A program made the position numbers and the translations under genes. Positions 36,121 to 43,875 of a stretch of 63,641 nt of DNA are shown here, one piece after another (position 1 is the stretch's first letter; every line of letters begins with the position of its first letter). The notes beneath the pieces were generated by a model, which saw only the letters and a list, made by a program, of their open reading frames with translations, was not told the origin of the DNA and searched no databases. This DNA comes from Myxococcales bacterium. GTDB taxonomy: Bacteria; Myxococcota_A; Polyangia; Fen-1088. The stretch is from NCBI GenBank assembly GCA_003142855.1, contig PLNW01000101.1:1-63641 (forward strand), written 5' to 3'.

Positions 36121-37374
36121 ATGACCGTGACCTTGGCCAGCAGCTCGGAAAACCCCAACTTTCTCCGTCAGCTTCGGCTCTTCCTCGAGGAGATCTGCTG
36201 CGACATCTGCCGCGTGCACGCCGTCCAGCACGACGGCGTGCAGGCCGAGGAAGTCGATGTGGCCCGTGAGGTCGACCTGGGCGCGCCGGGCGCGTTCGCC
36301 GACATGCTGGTGCGTCGGCCGGGACGACCGCCGTATTTTCTCGAGGTCAAGTACGGCTACGCCAGCGACCGGCTGGTTCATCATCTGCAGCACAAGTACG
36401 GGACGGCCTCCACCACGGTGCCCGATGCGGACCGCGTGGTCCTGCTCATCGACCGGGCCACGCGGCCGGACTCGTCTGCGCTCTTTGCCCGCCTGCGCGC
36501 CGCCATCCGTCCTGAGTTGCAGTTGGAGATCTGGGACGAGACCAGGTTGCGCGAGCTGATCGTCGAGTGCTTCAAGCTGGATTTGCCCGCGGTCACCGTC
36601 GAGAGCCTGACCGAGCTGCGCAGTGGCATCGATCAGGCCAAGTGGCACTGGGCGTTCGGCGATCGGCACGTAGCGAGCCCGCTCAAGGCGTCGCTGCTCT
36701 GGCACTTCGGCTGGTCGCGCCTTCTGCAGCTGCACACGCAGTACGGCCTGACGCCAGAACGCATTCTGCCGCCGCAGCGCTATCGCAATGTGGTGGTGAT
36801 TCTGGCCGACCTGTCCTACTTCTCCAGCTTCGTTCGCGACACGCGCGACGACGAGATCATGCGCGGCGCCCTGACCTCGTTCTATTCCAACTCGCGCTAC
36901 GCCATCATCAACTCAGGCGGCATGATGGGACAGTTCGTGGGCGACGAAGTGCTGGCCCTGTTTGGCGTGCCCGAGGACGGAGACACCGTCACGTTGCGGG
37001 CGCTGGAATGTGCGCGCGCGCTCCTGCAGATCGGCAACTCGGTGTCCAACCGCTGGCAGCGCCAGCTCGACCGGGTGCAACCCGCGGGCGGCGTGCACCT
37101 GGGCATCGCCATGGGCGACATCCACGTCGTGCTCTACCGGCCTTTCAGCCAGACCCACATCGGCGTGGTGGGCGACGCGGTCAACCTGTCGGCGCGCCTG
37201 CTGGCCGAGGCCGCGTCCAACGAAATGGTGGTGGCCAACACCTTCTATCAGAAGCTTCCCGAGGCCGTGCAAGCCGAGTTCAGCGAGATGGAACCCGTCG
37301 AAGCCAAGAACGTCGGCCTGATCAAGGCCTGGAAGTTCCACGGCCGCTCGCGTTTCTCGACCCGCGGGGCCTGA
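36121..37374 (+). CDS. Class III nucleotide cyclase with N-terminal PD-(D/E)XK-like domain
   Basis: Residues 1-170 contain FADMLVRRPGRPPYFLEVKYG, where Asp61, Glu75 and Lys77 match the D-Xn-E-X-K core of restriction-endonuclease-like nucleases. Residues 215-395 are a class III cyclase: metal-binding Asp230 (ILADLSYF) and Asp275 (GDEVLALFG), and transition-state Asn355/Arg359 (DAVNLSARL). The Lys and Asp that normally choose adenine or guanine correspond to Gln271 and His346, so the substrate base may be different. The start ATG is at 36121. There is no adjacent cyclic-nucleotide effector gene. It may be a defence or signalling enzyme. Confidence 0.75.
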   Translation: MTVTLASSSENPNFLRQLRLFLEEICCDICRVHAVQHDGVQAEEVDVAREVDLGAPGAFADMLVRRPGRPPYFLEVKYGYASDRLVHHLQHKYGTASTTVPDADRVVLLIDRATRPDSSALFARLRAAIRPELQLEIWDETRLRELIVECFKLDLPAVTVESLTELRSGIDQAKWHWAFGDRHVASPLKASLLWHFGWSRLLQLHTQYGLTPERILPPQRYRNVVVILADLSYFSSFVRDTRDDEIMRGALTSFYSNSRYAIINSGGMMGQFVGDEVLALFGVPEDGDTVTLRALECARALLQIGNSVSNRWQRQLDRVQPAGGVHLGIAMGDIHVVLYRPFSQTHIGVVGDAVNLSARLLAEAASNEMVVANTFYQKLPEAVQAEFSEMEPVEAKNVGLIKAWKFHGRSRFSTRGA

Positions 37375-37406
37375 GTCTGAGACTCGGGCCCCACGCCCGA
37401 TTCCTA

Positions 37407-37745
37407 CTAGTCTTGGGCTTCTGGTTCAGCCAGGGCGTCCGCAGAAGTATCCGCCCCCGAAGCCCTCTCCACCGACGCGTCGGGCACATATGCGGCCGCG
37501 ATCGCGGCGCTGATCGTGTCGGGAGGAAGGCTAGCGGTACAGCCCCGCTTGAGGCAACAGACGCTGACTGTGATCGGCGCCGCGTCCTGACTGATGGCTT
37601 CGCAGGTCGCTCCAGATGGGCAGTCTGCGCTGGTCTTGCACAGGACTTGGCCTGGGGGCACGTTGAGCCTAAAGCTACACGCCGAACCCGCCAGTAGCGC
37701 GCCTGCGAGAAGAATACCGACTGGAAGGAATAGGCTGTTTCGCAT
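37407..37745 (-). CDS. Small Cys-rich lipoprotein
   Basis: Starting at the ATG at 37745, the 112-residue protein has a lipobox-like AGSAC near residue 27, then CKTSADCPSGATCE and CCLKRGC, six closely spaced cysteines likely to be disulfide-bonded, as in EB-type or TNFR-like motifs of myxobacterial surface proteins. The end is Ala/Asp-rich and looks like a linker. Upstream frame extension to 37907 was dropped because it lacks a signal. It lies directly downstream of another envelope-protein gene (11-base gap). Confidence 0.6.
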   Translation of the reverse strand: MRNSLFLPVGILLAGALLAGSACSFRLNVPPGQVLCKTSADCPSGATCEAISQDAAPITVSVCCLKRGCTASLPPDTISAAIAAAYVPDASVERASGADTSADALAEPEAQD

Positions 37746-37755
37746 GGTGCACCGG

Positions 37756-38358
37756 CTAGAGACGGACCGAGAGATTGAGACCCCATGCCGTGGGAGAAAT
37801 GGCCGGCTGAATCTCTGCCGTCGCCCCTCCGCTGTTCTTGCTCGCCCCGATGAGGTGCAGGGTGATCCCGGTCGCAGCCGCGACGCCGCCGATGGCGTAG
37901 AACACATACTGCATCGTCACGAAGCGATTCCCGTCGGACTGCTTGGTGCGCAGATCGGTTCCTTGCGCGACCTTGCCTGCGCTGGTCAGATTGTTGGCAT
38001 CGTCGCTGGTCTTGCTCACGAGGTAGCTGAACACGCCGCCTGTCACCAGTGCCGCGGCACCGACGATCTCAAGCGCGATACCGGTCAGGACGAGTCCGCG
38101 GCCTTGCTCCCCGGTTGGCGGGGCGGGCGCCGTGGCGGTCGCAGCCGCGGGAACGGTGGGAGCCGGAGGCGGCGCTGGCTGCGCAGCAGGCGGCGCGGCT
38201 GAAACCGGGGCGGACGCGACCGGGGCTGGCGGCGTGGGCTCGCTGGGCTGGGCCTTCTCGCGTGCACCTGCCGCCGTGGGCGCAAGACCCAGCGCTAGCA
38301 AACCACCAACGCACGCCGCTAGGATTGATCGACGGAGAGCCCATGAAGACTGCCTCAT
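37756..38358 (-). CDS. Pro/Ala-rich hypothetical protein with two membrane helices
   Basis: From ATG 38358 the product has a signal-like first helix (LAACVGGLLALGLAPTAAG), a Pro/Ala-rich segment of about 65 residues, and two hydrophobic stretches (VLTGIALEIVGAAALVTGG and MQYVFYAIGGVAAATG). This layout is common in myxobacterial proteins of unknown function that sit beside tetratricopeptide or PEGA proteins. The upstream ATGs at 38415 and 38493 are possible but less likely because they precede the signal. It probably cotranscribes with the gene at 37407. Confidence 0.6.
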   Translation of the reverse strand: MRQSSWALRRSILAACVGGLLALGLAPTAAGAREKAQPSEPTPPAPVASAPVSAAPPAAQPAPPPAPTVPAAATATAPAPPTGEQGRGLVLTGIALEIVGAAALVTGGVFSYLVSKTSDDANNLTSAGKVAQGTDLRTKQSDGNRFVTMQYVFYAIGGVAAATGITLHLIGASKNSGGATAEIQPAISPTAWGLNLSVRL

Positions 38359-38735
38359 ACGACTTGGCCTGCCTTTCCTTTGGTCCTTCTCACGCCGGAG
38401 CGCCTTGCTGGGCATGCGGCGCTCGTTGACGCGGGAACTAGTCACAGACGAGCGAGTATAGATGAAGACGCCCGTCGGGGGGAGACTCACCATCTCACCG
38501 AACGTTGGAAGAAGCGATTCTGCCTAACGCATTGTGCGGCGTGAGTCTCCAACGGTCCGGCGGCGCAGTCACGCAGCCGATCATCCGTTTCGCCGGCGGT
38601 CGGCCGGCACTTTTCTGCGAAGGAACAGTCGCGGAAGTTGATGAATCCGGATCTCTTTCGTAGCCTACCGTCCTCCAAAGATTCCCGATTCGCCGCCGAG
38701 CGGGGTTTTGCAGTCCAAAGCCGAGGAGTGTGTTC
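38359..38735. other. Divergent intergenic region, no gene seen
   Basis: 377 bases between divergent genes. No credible reading frame, RNA or clear promoter pair is seen. A TTGACG (38426-38431) and TATAGA (38457-38462) occur on the plus strand but are 25 bases apart, too far for a normal promoter. GAGGAG at 38723-38728 is the ribosome binding site of the GH45 gene. Confidence 0.4.
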
Positions 38736-40022
38736 ATGAAGTTTCCTCCCGCCCCGATTCTCGCCCTGATTGCTCTTGGGGGAGGGTGCGCTCTGGCACC
38801 CCCGTCGTCGAATCAGGGACAGGGTGGAAACACGAACTCGACCACGCACAGCAGTCCTGGAATTGGGGGAAGCGGTGGAGCCAGTCCCTTGGGCGGAAGC
38901 ACCAGTGTCATCACGCCGTCGGGCGGCAATACGGACCAGAGAGATGCGGGCGTGATTGGTGGCACCTTGGCGACCGCGGGCACCACTACGACCGGTGGCG
39001 CGACATCGACGGGCAGCACGCCATTCGGAGGCAGCGATCCGACGGGCGGTACCACGGCGGGGAGCACGGCGACCGGAGGCAATGCGATGGGCGGCGCCAG
39101 CGGCGGTGCCAGCGGAGGCAACGCGAGCGGCGGCACCAGCGCCCACGGCGGCGCTACCGGCGGGTCATTCACGGGCGGCTCGATGACCGGCGGCTCGATG
39201 ACCGGCGGCTCGATGACCGGCGGCTCCAAGTCAGGGGGCGCCAGGAGCGCAGGCGCCACGGCCAGCGGCGGAGCCAGTGGCGGCAACGCGTCCGGCGGAT
39301 CGGCCAGCGGCGGCGCGTCCACTTCCGCTGCCGGCACTCACGCTTCATATCCGCCCATCACCAACGGGACCAGCGGATTCGCCACCCGCTACTGGGACTG
39401 CTGCAAGCCATCCTGTGGCTGGTCCGCCAACGCGAATGGCAAGCCGGTCCATACCTGCGGCAAGGATGGCACCTCGACGGTCAACAACGACACGCAAAGC
39501 GCATGCGGCGGTGGAGGCGGATACATGTGCTACTGGGGCGCGCCCTGGTCCGTGAGCGACACCCTGTCCTTCGGCTTTGCCGCCTACAACGGCGTCGACT
39601 GCGGCACTTGCTTCCAGATCCAGTTCACCGGCAAGGGGCAATACAACGACAAGGACCCAGGGTCGGTCGCCATCAACGGCAAGACGATGATTGTTCAGGT
39701 GATCAACATCGGAGGCATCGCCGCCAACCAATTCGATCTCCTGATCCCTGGTGGGGGAGTGGGTGCGAACAACGCGTGCACCGGTGGTTCAGCGCAATGG
39801 AGCGGCGCCAACATCGGCGACACAAATGGGGGAATGCTCACGACCTGCAAGGACAGCGGATCGTGCGTTCAGCAGATGTGCCAGGCCGCGTTCGGCAACA
39901 TGCCGCAGCTCTTGGCAGGCTGCAATTGGGTCAACAGCTGGTTCGCTGCGGCCGACAATCCCCAGATGGTGTACCAGAAGATTGCCTGCCCGCCCGAGAT
40001 CAGCGCCAAGTCGGGAGAGTAG
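38736..40022 (+). CDS. GH45 endoglucanase-like lipoprotein
   Basis: A lipoprotein signal with GGGC near residue 18, then about 180 residues of Gly/Ser/Thr-rich linker, then a GH45 domain of about 220 residues. The family signature is visible: TRYWDCCKPSCGWSANA (the Asp is the catalytic base in the family), then a late NQFDLLIPGGGVG segment, and at least ten cysteines. It should hydrolyse beta-1,4-glucan outside the cell. ATG 38736 is favoured over GTG 38730 because GAGGAG lies 7 bases upstream. GH45 is mostly known from fungi and animals, so the bacterial copy is notable. Confidence 0.88.
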   Translation: MKFPPAPILALIALGGGCALAPPSSNQGQGGNTNSTTHSSPGIGGSGGASPLGGSTSVITPSGGNTDQRDAGVIGGTLATAGTTTTGGATSTGSTPFGGSDPTGGTTAGSTATGGNAMGGASGGASGGNASGGTSAHGGATGGSFTGGSMTGGSMTGGSMTGGSKSGGARSAGATASGGASGGNASGGSASGGASTSAAGTHASYPPITNGTSGFATRYWDCCKPSCGWSANANGKPVHTCGKDGTSTVNNDTQSACGGGGGYMCYWGAPWSVSDTLSFGFAAYNGVDCGTCFQIQFTGKGQYNDKDPGSVAINGKTMIVQVINIGGIAANQFDLLIPGGGVGANNACTGGSAQWSGANIGDTNGGMLTTCKDSGSCVQQMCQAAFGNMPQLLAGCNWVNSWFAAADNPQMVYQKIACPPEISAKSGE

Positions 40023-40126
40023 TTCGAACCGTCGACGCCGCCGGTTTACGACCAGGCACGCCCAGTACCGCAACGAAATGCCCCGCCGAGGCGTGTCCCG
40101 AGGTTGCGTCCCGCGCGCTCGAAAGC

Positions 40127-41623
40127 CTACGGCTTCTCCCCCTCATATGATGCCGTAATGATTCTGCTAGTGTCACCAATAGCCTCGTTGAGATCTGCAA
40201 GGCTGACTTTGAAAGGCGCCGTAGTAAACTCGGCGCGTTGATAGCTCTTGGTGAAGCTTTCGTAGAAGCGGGGATCCTGCTGTGGCAACACAATGGGTTT
40301 GTGCGCGATACCATTGCTGTCGAGATAACTGAAGAACAGTTTTCCGAATATTCCATCGCCACGCTTGCTGGTAAAGACAATCCATCTACTGTTGCTTGAC
40401 CATGCATGATAGGAATCGGAATGGTTGCTGTTGATCTCTAGCTTCCTGAAACTCTTCTTTTCAAGGTCCATCAAATACAAGTCGGTACCCTGCCGGACGA
40501 TGGAAAACGATCCACGGTCGGTCATACAGAAGAGAAGGAACTTGCCGTCCGGCGACGGTGCCGGAAAGGTGGCCCCTAGTCCCGTCTCCCTTGCCGAGAC
40601 CAGCGTCTCCACTTCGCCCCATGCATCGCGGTCTGCGTCGTAGCCGATGCGCTGCAGGTCATATTGTACTTTCACGAAGTCCTCTTTGGCGACCTTCGGG
40701 GCGCTGAGGAAGTAGAGGAACTTGCCATCAGGAGACCACGCGGGCTGGTTCTCGACCCTGTCCTCCCGGGAAATAGCCGCGGTCGTCGACATGGTATTCC
40801 GCTGGATATTGTAGACCGCGAGATCGCCATCCAGGTCGGTATACTCAAGAACCTCTTCCGCGCCTTTTCCGGCCGCGAAAACCGAGACGGAGACTTTTGC
40901 ATCGGTAGCAAACGCGATGAGATTGCCGTTGGGATGCCAGGAAGCATAGGACGATCCGGGCCTCCTCAGGACTGGCGTAATGAGTGAGGTCTTCCCCTGG
41001 TCATGGAGCAGCAGGTAGTTCTTGCCGAAAAAGCGCGCCTGAAACAAGAACTTGTCAGTGGAATGACGATAGAAGGTATGGCAATTGAAGCAGCCGACTT
41101 TTGGCGAAAGAATGAGTTCCTCGTCGAACGATTCCAGGTCGCGCTGCAGAATTTCCAGTCTGTCCTTCATGTAGAATTGCGGGTAGCTCTTGCGATAGGT
41201 TATGTAGCGGTCGATGGGCTCGGGGGCGATTCTGTTTGTAATAGGAGAAAAGGAATGCCAGCGTCCATTTCGCCTGATGTAGATCTGCAACTTGAGATCA
41301 TTCCCCACGTTCTGCTCGAGAAGCCGCCGCCATCTTCCCGGAGGAATGGTGACTTCGGGCGACGCGCTCACAAGGGAAATGTTGGGCCCTCTGAGCGAGC
41401 TGATCACCACAGCGAATCTCTCGCCGGAATCAGCGATGGTGAAGTTCGGCGGAGCAATGTTGGGCGGAATGACGCTGTTGGAATAGTCCGGCCGGATGGT
41501 CGGAGTGATTCCTGTCGGGAGGGCCGAGCGCTCATCAAAGCCGGTGCATGAAAGGCCCGTGGCCAATACCGCGGCCAAGCATGGCGCGACCATTAGTGAG
41601 CGGAATCGACGGTGTTCGCCCAT
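40127..41623 (-). CDS. PD40/TolB-like beta-propeller lipoprotein with CxxCH heme motif
   Basis: Lipobox-type LSC near residue 26, then an Ig-like region, then a propeller of PD40 repeats (NQPAWSPDGKFLYFLSAPK, FPAPSPDGKFLLFCM, YHAWSSNSRWIVFTSKR). A CFNCH motif at the start of the propeller suggests covalent c-type heme. This architecture and the membrane-protein neighbour are known from Bacteroidota. Base composition is clearly more AT-rich than the surrounding genes, consistent with transfer. The gene overlaps the upstream gene by 31 bases; an internal ATG at 41593 would give a TAATG junction, but it lacks a positive signal start. Confidence 0.8.
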   Translation of the reverse strand: MGEHRRFRSLMVAPCLAAVLATGLSCTGFDERSALPTGITPTIRPDYSNSVIPPNIAPPNFTIADSGERFAVVISSLRGPNISLVSASPEVTIPPGRWRRLLEQNVGNDLKLQIYIRRNGRWHSFSPITNRIAPEPIDRYITYRKSYPQFYMKDRLEILQRDLESFDEELILSPKVGCFNCHTFYRHSTDKFLFQARFFGKNYLLLHDQGKTSLITPVLRRPGSSYASWHPNGNLIAFATDAKVSVSVFAAGKGAEEVLEYTDLDGDLAVYNIQRNTMSTTAAISREDRVENQPAWSPDGKFLYFLSAPKVAKEDFVKVQYDLQRIGYDADRDAWGEVETLVSARETGLGATFPAPSPDGKFLLFCMTDRGSFSIVRQGTDLYLMDLEKKSFRKLEINSNHSDSYHAWSSNSRWIVFTSKRGDGIFGKLFFSYLDSNGIAHKPIVLPQQDPRFYESFTKSYQRAEFTTAPFKVSLADLNEAIGDTSRIITASYEGEKP

Positions 41624-43596
41624 GTTCGCCTTTGGCCAGAAAGGGTGGTGTAGTAATGGAAGTATCTAGTCTCGAATCTCCCTGGATACTCACGGGCGTT
41701 CACGGGATAGCCGGCAGCCCGTGCTCGCAGAATGTCGGAGTACTCCATGAAGTCACGCATGGTTGTTTGGTCGATTCGCTTTGCGACCGCCGGTGATGCT
41801 TCCTGGCCGGTAGCCGCCAGATACACCAGGACGGCCTCTTGACAAACGCGCGGGATCGCGGCGGTACCCGACAGGGCGAGGGAGTCATCCCCCTGAAAAT
41901 ACGTCTCGTATATCCTGGTGACCTGTCCGTTAAGCAGATAGGAAGACATAAGGTAAGCGCGCGCCATGCTGTCTTGCGGATTGTGTGCCACGAGCCGCTG
42001 CGCAATCGTGTAGAAGGGAGGCCGTTGCAGCAGCGATTCGACGGGGTCGTCGGCCAAAAGTACGCGCGACTTGATCGACATCAGATAGTCGTCGCTCTCC
42101 ATCCGTTTCGGGTCGTCGGCATAGGCAAGATACCGGTCGGCCCATGCGCTTGAGAGGAGATTCCGCTTGATCGTGATGAGGAAGGGGCGACTGGCGGCAT
42201 AATTACCCTTTAGCAGGTAGACGAGCGCGATTATCTGATAGGAGGAAAGCAGATCGGCCCGATACTCCAACACATCGTACGCCGTGAGCTCCGCGTAGTT
42301 GATGAGCCCAAGTTCAAGGGATACCCGGGCGTTCTGCTGGAGGTTGACCATGTACTTGCCCCGTTCCAGGTCTTCGCGAAGGGTCTCCGGCGTAACATTC
42401 GCGACGTAGGGCGGATAGAGCTGCCGGTACTTAAGAAGGTCGTCGGGCAGCCTTCCTGTATGCTGCAGGGCTTCAAGTATGAACGGCGATACCAGTATGG
42501 GATCGGCATCGGCGAGCGACGGCTTCTGTACCTCCTGCAAAACAGCGGACCATTGCTGCGTGGCGGAGTACAAATTGAGCCTTAGGACGGAACTCCAATA
42601 GTCGTTGAAGGTGAGGTCTATTGTGAGCGCGGCGACAAGGGACAAAGAGACGATTGATGCCGCTCTCGTCCAGGCAGGCCACCGTGTCGACTTCGTCGTC
42701 CGCCGGCCCGCGCGGAGCGCCGATAGAAGCGGCGCTGCGAGAAGCAGGCCGAAAAGGCCCTTGGAGATCGGCAACCAGGTTTGGAGGTCGGCATAGCCGG
42801 TGAGCAGGATAGGGAGCAAAGCAAGGCCGGAAAGCGCTCTTTTCCTATAGGCCAAGGCGAGGGCAAGGAGCAGCAAGGCCACCAACACCGCCGTCTCAAA
42901 AATGGAACCGCGGTCGAGTGCACCGGAAAGGGCGGCACCAGGGGATTCGACCCTTGTATGCTGAAGGTAGAGATACCGGTGGTCGATCGAGAGAATAGCG
43001 AAGGCCAAGACTGCATACAAAGCCCCGACCCATCGATCCCCCCGGCGCAGCAGTTCGAAGATCATGCACAGGGCTGCGAAGAGCCAATAGAGGTCGTGCA
43101 CTATCAGGATGAAGAAGCACGAGGCAATGAAGAAAACGCCAACCCTGAGAAACGCCTTCCTTTCCGGGAGATGAATGAAGACATCCGCGAGCACGAGCGC
43201 GGAAAGCAGTTTGGTCAGGGGGATGATGCGGAATTGGTTAAGGGTACAGAGCACGAAGAAGAACGGGACAACAGTAAAGAAAGAAGATCGCGCGCCAGTT
43301 AGCGCCGAATGGATCCTGTTCGCAAGGACGCCGGCAAGAAGACACAAAGAGACAGTTGATAGGGTGCCCAACCAGGGAAGCGCGTTGAGCTGGAAAAGAA
43401 ATTTATCCGCATAGGTTGTGATTCCGCCGGGCAGCAGCGCGATGTCGCGGAAGAATGCTGAGGTCTTCAAGAACAGTTCGGGATTCCAATAGTAGAGAAC
43501 CTGCGGCCCGATCCTTGCCTCGACATACACGGCAGCCGCGGCAAACAGGAGGCAATAGAGCGCAGCCTCGAAGGCATGGGAATGGAGCTTCTTCAC
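41593..43596 (-). CDS. Polytopic membrane protein, DUF6057-like
   Basis: A protein of about 667 residues. The first 400 contain ten to twelve hydrophobic helices with LLPGGITTYADKFLFQLNALPWLGT, and the rest is a soluble helical region of TPR-like appearance (LINYAELTAYDVLEYRADLL). It resembles the DUF6057 family of Bacteroidota, encoded beside PD40/cytochrome-motif proteins as here. I placed the start at GTG 43596, after AGGTGA, because residues upstream lack a signal and are not membrane-like. Codon usage is AT-shifted relative to neighbours. Function is unknown. Confidence 0.7.
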   Translation of the reverse strand: MKKLHSHAFEAALYCLLFAAAAVYVEARIGPQVLYYWNPELFLKTSAFFRDIALLPGGITTYADKFLFQLNALPWLGTLSTVSLCLLAGVLANRIHSALTGARSSFFTVVPFFFVLCTLNQFRIIPLTKLLSALVLADVFIHLPERKAFLRVGVFFIASCFFILIVHDLYWLFAALCMIFELLRRGDRWVGALYAVLAFAILSIDHRYLYLQHTRVESPGAALSGALDRGSIFETAVLVALLLLALALAYRKRALSGLALLPILLTGYADLQTWLPISKGLFGLLLAAPLLSALRAGRRTTKSTRWPAWTRAASIVSLSLVAALTIDLTFNDYWSSVLRLNLYSATQQWSAVLQEVQKPSLADADPILVSPFILEALQHTGRLPDDLLKYRQLYPPYVANVTPETLREDLERGKYMVNLQQNARVSLELGLINYAELTAYDVLEYRADLLSSYQIIALVYLLKGNYAASRPFLITIKRNLLSSAWADRYLAYADDPKRMESDDYLMSIKSRVLLADDPVESLLQRPPFYTIAQRLVAHNPQDSMARAYLMSSYLLNGQVTRIYETYFQGDDSLALSGTAAIPRVCQEAVLVYLAATGQEASPAVAKRIDQTTMRDFMEYSDILRARAAGYPVNAREYPGRFETRYFHYYTTLSGQRRTWANTVDSAH

Positions 43597-43829
43597 GTGA
43601 ATCACCTGAGCATAGTCAAGTCGCGGGGGATTTTCGAGCGTCCGGGAACCCTCCCGCCCCACATTTGTGCGACTTTGATCGCGTTCGCGCAGCGGAGCGC
43701 GCCGTTTCCGGCCGCTGATGAGGCCGTGTTGACCACCGAGAGAGGTTACCCCATGACGCCCGCGTCGAGGTGGTGTTCAGTTCAGGCAGTTGATGCCTCG
43801 GTTGAGCGTCGACGCTTACTGATAGTGGA

Positions 43830-43850
43830 GGGGCGACCGCAGGTCGCCCC
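43830..43850. repeat. REP-like palindrome
   Basis: Inverted repeat GGGGCGACC-GCA-GGTCGCCCC with a 9-base stem, in the intergenic region between the DUF6057-like and PL11 genes. The core is also present at 36033-36051, showing that it is dispersed. No protein is encoded here. Confidence 0.7.
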
Positions 43851-43875
43851 TACCCCAGGATCGTGAAGCGGCCTG

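Noticed and set aside
38426..38462. Sigma-70 promoter for GH45 gene
   Set aside because: The boxes TTGACG and TATAGA are 25 bases apart.
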